64,000 nt of DNA from Planctomycetaceae bacterium (lineage in GTDB: Bacteria; Planctomycetota; Phycisphaerae; Phycisphaerales; UBA1924). The notes beneath the pieces were generated by a model that was given only the letters and a program-made list of their open reading frames with translations, had not been told where the DNA came from and did not search any database. Numbering within the stretch: position 1 is the stretch's first letter; the number at the start of each line of letters is the position of its first letter. Shown in pieces: positions 61,775 to 64,000 of this stretch. The DNA is taken from the NCBI GenBank assembly GCA_021294835.1, contig JAJTDF010000004.1:60581-124580 (forward strand), given 5' to 3'. A program made the position numbers and the translations under genes.

Positions 61775-63487
61775 TCAGGCGGGCAGGGCGGCGAGGGTCT
61801 CGCTGACGTCCTTCCAGGTGGACTGGATGCGGGCGGGCGAGAAATCGAAGCTGATGCCGGCGGCGGTGAACAATTCTGTCAGGGGCTTGGAGCCGCCGAG
61901 GCTGAGGGCGGCCTTGTAGTCGGTCAGGGCCTTGGCGGGGTTGCGGCGATAGTTGCCATACACCTGGAGGGCGCCGAGCTGGGCGATGCCATACTCGATG
62001 TAGTAGAACGGGGAGCCGAAAAGGTGGAGCTGGCGGTGCCAGAGATGGGCGAGTTGCTGATCCAGGCCGGACCAGTCCACGGCCCCGCCGAAGCGCTTCA
62101 TGAGGTCCAGCCACGCCTGAGTGCGCTGGGCGCGGGTGTGGCCGATGTTGGTGTAGATCCAGTGCTGGAACTGGTCGATGGTCGCGATCCACGGGAGGAT
62201 CGAGGCGATGCCCTCGAGGTGGTTGCGGCGGGCGCGGTCGGCGTCGGCCGGGGAGTAGAACTCATCGAGGAAGGGATAGCTGGTCAGCTCCATGGACATG
62301 GAGGCGACCTCGGCGAACTCAAGCGGAATGTCCGAGCGATACGCAAACAGCGGCTCAGCCCGTGAGAGCAGCGAGTGGAAAGCATGGCCGGCCTCGTGGA
62401 CCATGGTCTCCACGTCGCGCTGGACGCCGGAGGCGTTCATGAAAATGAAGGGAATACGCATGCGGTCGCGGTTGGCCTGATAGCCGCCGGGGGCCTTGCC
62501 CTTGCGGGATTCCAGATCCAGACAGCCGCCGGAGGACAGGGCGGTGAACAGATCGGCGAGTTGGGAGTCCATCCGCCGGAAGACGCGCAGCGAGCGGTCG
62601 TACAGGTCCTGCCCGCCGGAGAACGGACGCAGGGGCGGCCGGCCCTTGGGGTCCACGGCGGTGTCCCACGGGCGGAGGGCGGGCAGACCGAGCAGTTCGG
62701 CCTTCTGCTTCTGGATGGCTCGCAGCGCCGGGACGACGTGCATCTCAACGCCGGTGGCGAAGGCCTGGCAGTCGGCGGGCGTGTAGTCGAAGCGGCGGCG
62801 GGCCTTGAACGCGTAGTCGCGGAAGTTGGCAAAGCCGGCATTGCGGGCGATGCGCTGGCGGAGGTCAACGAGCTTGTCGAAGATGTCCTCGACGGCTTCG
62901 CGATCAGCCAGGCGACGGCCGGCGACCAGCCGCCAGGACTCCTCGCGAACGGCACGCTCGGGCTCCTCCAGGAAGCGGGACATCTGAGGGAGCGTCTTCT
63001 CTTCACCCCGGTAGTTGACGGTCATGGCGCCGCAGAGCTCGGAGTACCTCTGCTCAAGGACGGTGGCCTCGGTCTCCAGCGGAACGTTCTCCTCGCGGTA
63101 CAGCTCGACGGCGGCGCGGAGGTCACGCAGGAAGACGGCGTAGCGGGCCTGATCAAGCTGGGCGACAAAGGGGCTGGAGACGATCCGGCGATCCAGCTCG
63201 AAGGAGACCTTCTTGAGGTCCGGCTGCACATTCTGGACGAAGTCCAAGTAAGCCTGCTTGGTGGATGGGTCGTCGGTGCGGCAGGTCATGTTGATGTAGA
63301 GCTGGCTGCCGGCCTCGGAGACCACCGCGTCAAGCTCGGAGCGGTCGTCGATCAGCCGCTGGAGGCACTTGGAGCAGTGCAGCTCGCGGGTGAGCAGTTG
63401 CTTGTACAACGGCTCGAGCTGGGACCAGTCGGCGCCGTTGAGGGAGTCGGTGACAAAGTCGGACGCTCGGGTGAAGGGTGGGAGCAT
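61775..63487 (-). CDS. M3-family oligoendopeptidase (PepF-like)
   Basis: 570 residues, the usual length of oligoendopeptidase F relatives. Zinc motif HEAGH with AFHSLL at about residues 363-367, downstream Glu in DIPLEFAEVASMSME as third ligand, and the substrate-region tyrosines in FGSPFYYIEYGIAQLGA. The N-terminal helical part (LEPLYKQLLTRE, PLETEATVLEQRY) is typical. No signal peptide; a cytosolic peptide-degrading role. ATG at 63487. Thirty-eight bases upstream of the ABC ATPase gene, so it may be co-transcribed with the exporter. Confidence 0.93.
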   Translation of the reverse strand: MLPPFTRASDFVTDSLNGADWSQLEPLYKQLLTRELHCSKCLQRLIDDRSELDAVVSEAGSQLYINMTCRTDDPSTKQAYLDFVQNVQPDLKKVSFELDRRIVSSPFVAQLDQARYAVFLRDLRAAVELYREENVPLETEATVLEQRYSELCGAMTVNYRGEEKTLPQMSRFLEEPERAVREESWRLVAGRRLADREAVEDIFDKLVDLRQRIARNAGFANFRDYAFKARRRFDYTPADCQAFATGVEMHVVPALRAIQKQKAELLGLPALRPWDTAVDPKGRPPLRPFSGGQDLYDRSLRVFRRMDSQLADLFTALSSGGCLDLESRKGKAPGGYQANRDRMRIPFIFMNASGVQRDVETMVHEAGHAFHSLLSRAEPLFAYRSDIPLEFAEVASMSMELTSYPFLDEFYSPADADRARRNHLEGIASILPWIATIDQFQHWIYTNIGHTRAQRTQAWLDLMKRFGGAVDWSGLDQQLAHLWHRQLHLFGSPFYYIEYGIAQLGALQVYGNYRRNPAKALTDYKAALSLGGSKPLTELFTAAGISFDFSPARIQSTWKDVSETLAALPA

Positions 63488-63997
63488 GGCAGGTGTGATG
63501 AGGGTCGTCGCCCGGGGGGCGGAGGGGCGGGGGGCGGGGGTCGTCGCTGCGACGGCGAAAACGAAGCACCGGGCAGGACAGGATCAGAACGGAACCGGGG
63601 TGACCGGGGCCAGAGCGTAAGCGGGCGAAGCCGAGAGGCTGAGGGCCCGCGGGGTGGCGCGGCGGGTGCGGGCCGGGGGTGCGGGCAGGGGGTGCGGGCT
63701 GGGGACATGAACGCTGGCGCCGTGAGGGCTGGCGGCGGCCGGGTCGAAGTGGGAGTACAGGGCGAAGGGCGACGGAGCGGCGGCAGTCGCTTCGCCATGG
63801 CTTTGCGAGGGGGGGGTGTATGTGGACAAACACGGTCCAGGCAACATGATTGAGGGGGTGGAGTGGGCGGTGTCGGCTGCCGCGAGGGGTGTGCCATGGA
63901 TCCAACGCAGGGGTGTGCATGTGGCCACCACATGGGTGGCGCTTTCTAGACAGGACATGGGTTACAGGTCCGCACCCTTTGGCAAAGGAGCAATCCG
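63488..63997. other. G-rich intergenic region without a supported gene
   Basis: 510 bases of strand-biased, purine-rich sequence. A minus-strand open frame (63584-63958) exists but is Pro/Ser/Ala-rich, without any recognisable motif or ribosome-binding site, and looks random. CATGTGG (63918-63924) and CCACATG (63928-63934) form a 7-bp hairpin. The region should hold the promoter of the peptidase gene and of the gene starting at 63998. Confidence 0.5.
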
Positions 63998-64000
63998 ATG
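63984..64000 (+). promoter_or_regulatory. Shine-Dalgarno site and start codon of a gene running out of the window
   Basis: AAAGGAG (63984-63990), seven bases, then ATG on the final three bases. The spacing is ideal, so a plus-strand gene probably begins here; nothing of its product is visible. Confidence 0.45.

Noticed and set aside
63584..63958. 124-codon minus-strand frame near the window end
   Set aside because: Pro/Ser/Ala-rich, no motif, no ribosome-binding site, in a strand-biased purine-rich stretch.

Overview
The window is very GC-rich, densely coded bacterial chromosome and reads as a planctomycete, most probably class Phycisphaerae. The grounds are: paired C-terminal GDDF dockerin-like repeats on three secreted proteins, a LEPR-type N-terminus on a subtilase, a DUF1800/DUF1501 pair, type III glutamine synthetase, and a Tat-exported Gfo/Idh/MocA + ThuA/DUF1080 sugar cluster. 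No phage, insertion sequence or CRISPR array was seen.

Layout. 1-5 kb: two lamin-tail secreted proteins, ispD, and a dockerin-tagged beta-lactamase-fold protein. 5-8.2 kb: a conserved protein of uncertain function, a small membrane protein, and an AAA/DUF4143 ATPase preceded by three palindromes spaced exactly 22 bp. 8.2-11.8 kb: carB. 12-23.6 kb: a sugar-oxidation/catabolism cluster (two MFS carriers, two Gfo/Idh/MocA oxidoreductases, a membrane cytochrome c, ApbE, two sugar-phosphate isomerase/epimerases, a ThuA-DUF1080 fusion). 23.6-30.7 kb: a compact histidine operon, hisG-hisC-hisB-hisHF-hisAIED, in which two genes are multi-domain fusions resembling yeast HIS7 and an extended HIS4. It is preceded by a leader peptide with eight His codons, a terminator and a matching antiterminator. 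30.8-39.8 kb: a redoxin, cutC, an asparaginase-family hydrolase, glnN, a lipoprotein, tRNA-Ile2(CAT), a response regulator, a PAS protein and tRNA-Ala(TGC). 40-44.3 kb: a large dockerin-tagged secreted protein, an MBL/beta-CASP protein and a DCC-family protein. 44.3-51.7 kb: a complete trp operon (trpE-G-D-CF-B-A) preceded by a leader peptide containing WWWRWW and a strong terminator. 51.9-59.4 kb: DUF1800, DUF1501 and subtilase secreted proteins. 59.5-63.5 kb: an ABC exporter pair and an M3 oligopeptidase. A start codon with a good Shine-Dalgarno site lies on the last three bases.

The two amino-acid operons are the most notable part. Both look controlled by ribosome-mediated attenuation. In both, the leader start codon lies within a few bases of the predicted transcription start, so the leader mRNAs may be leaderless. 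In both, the regulatory codon run is broken by a single CGG arginine codon. Many genes are joined by GTGA or ATGA overlaps, which suggests translational coupling is common here.
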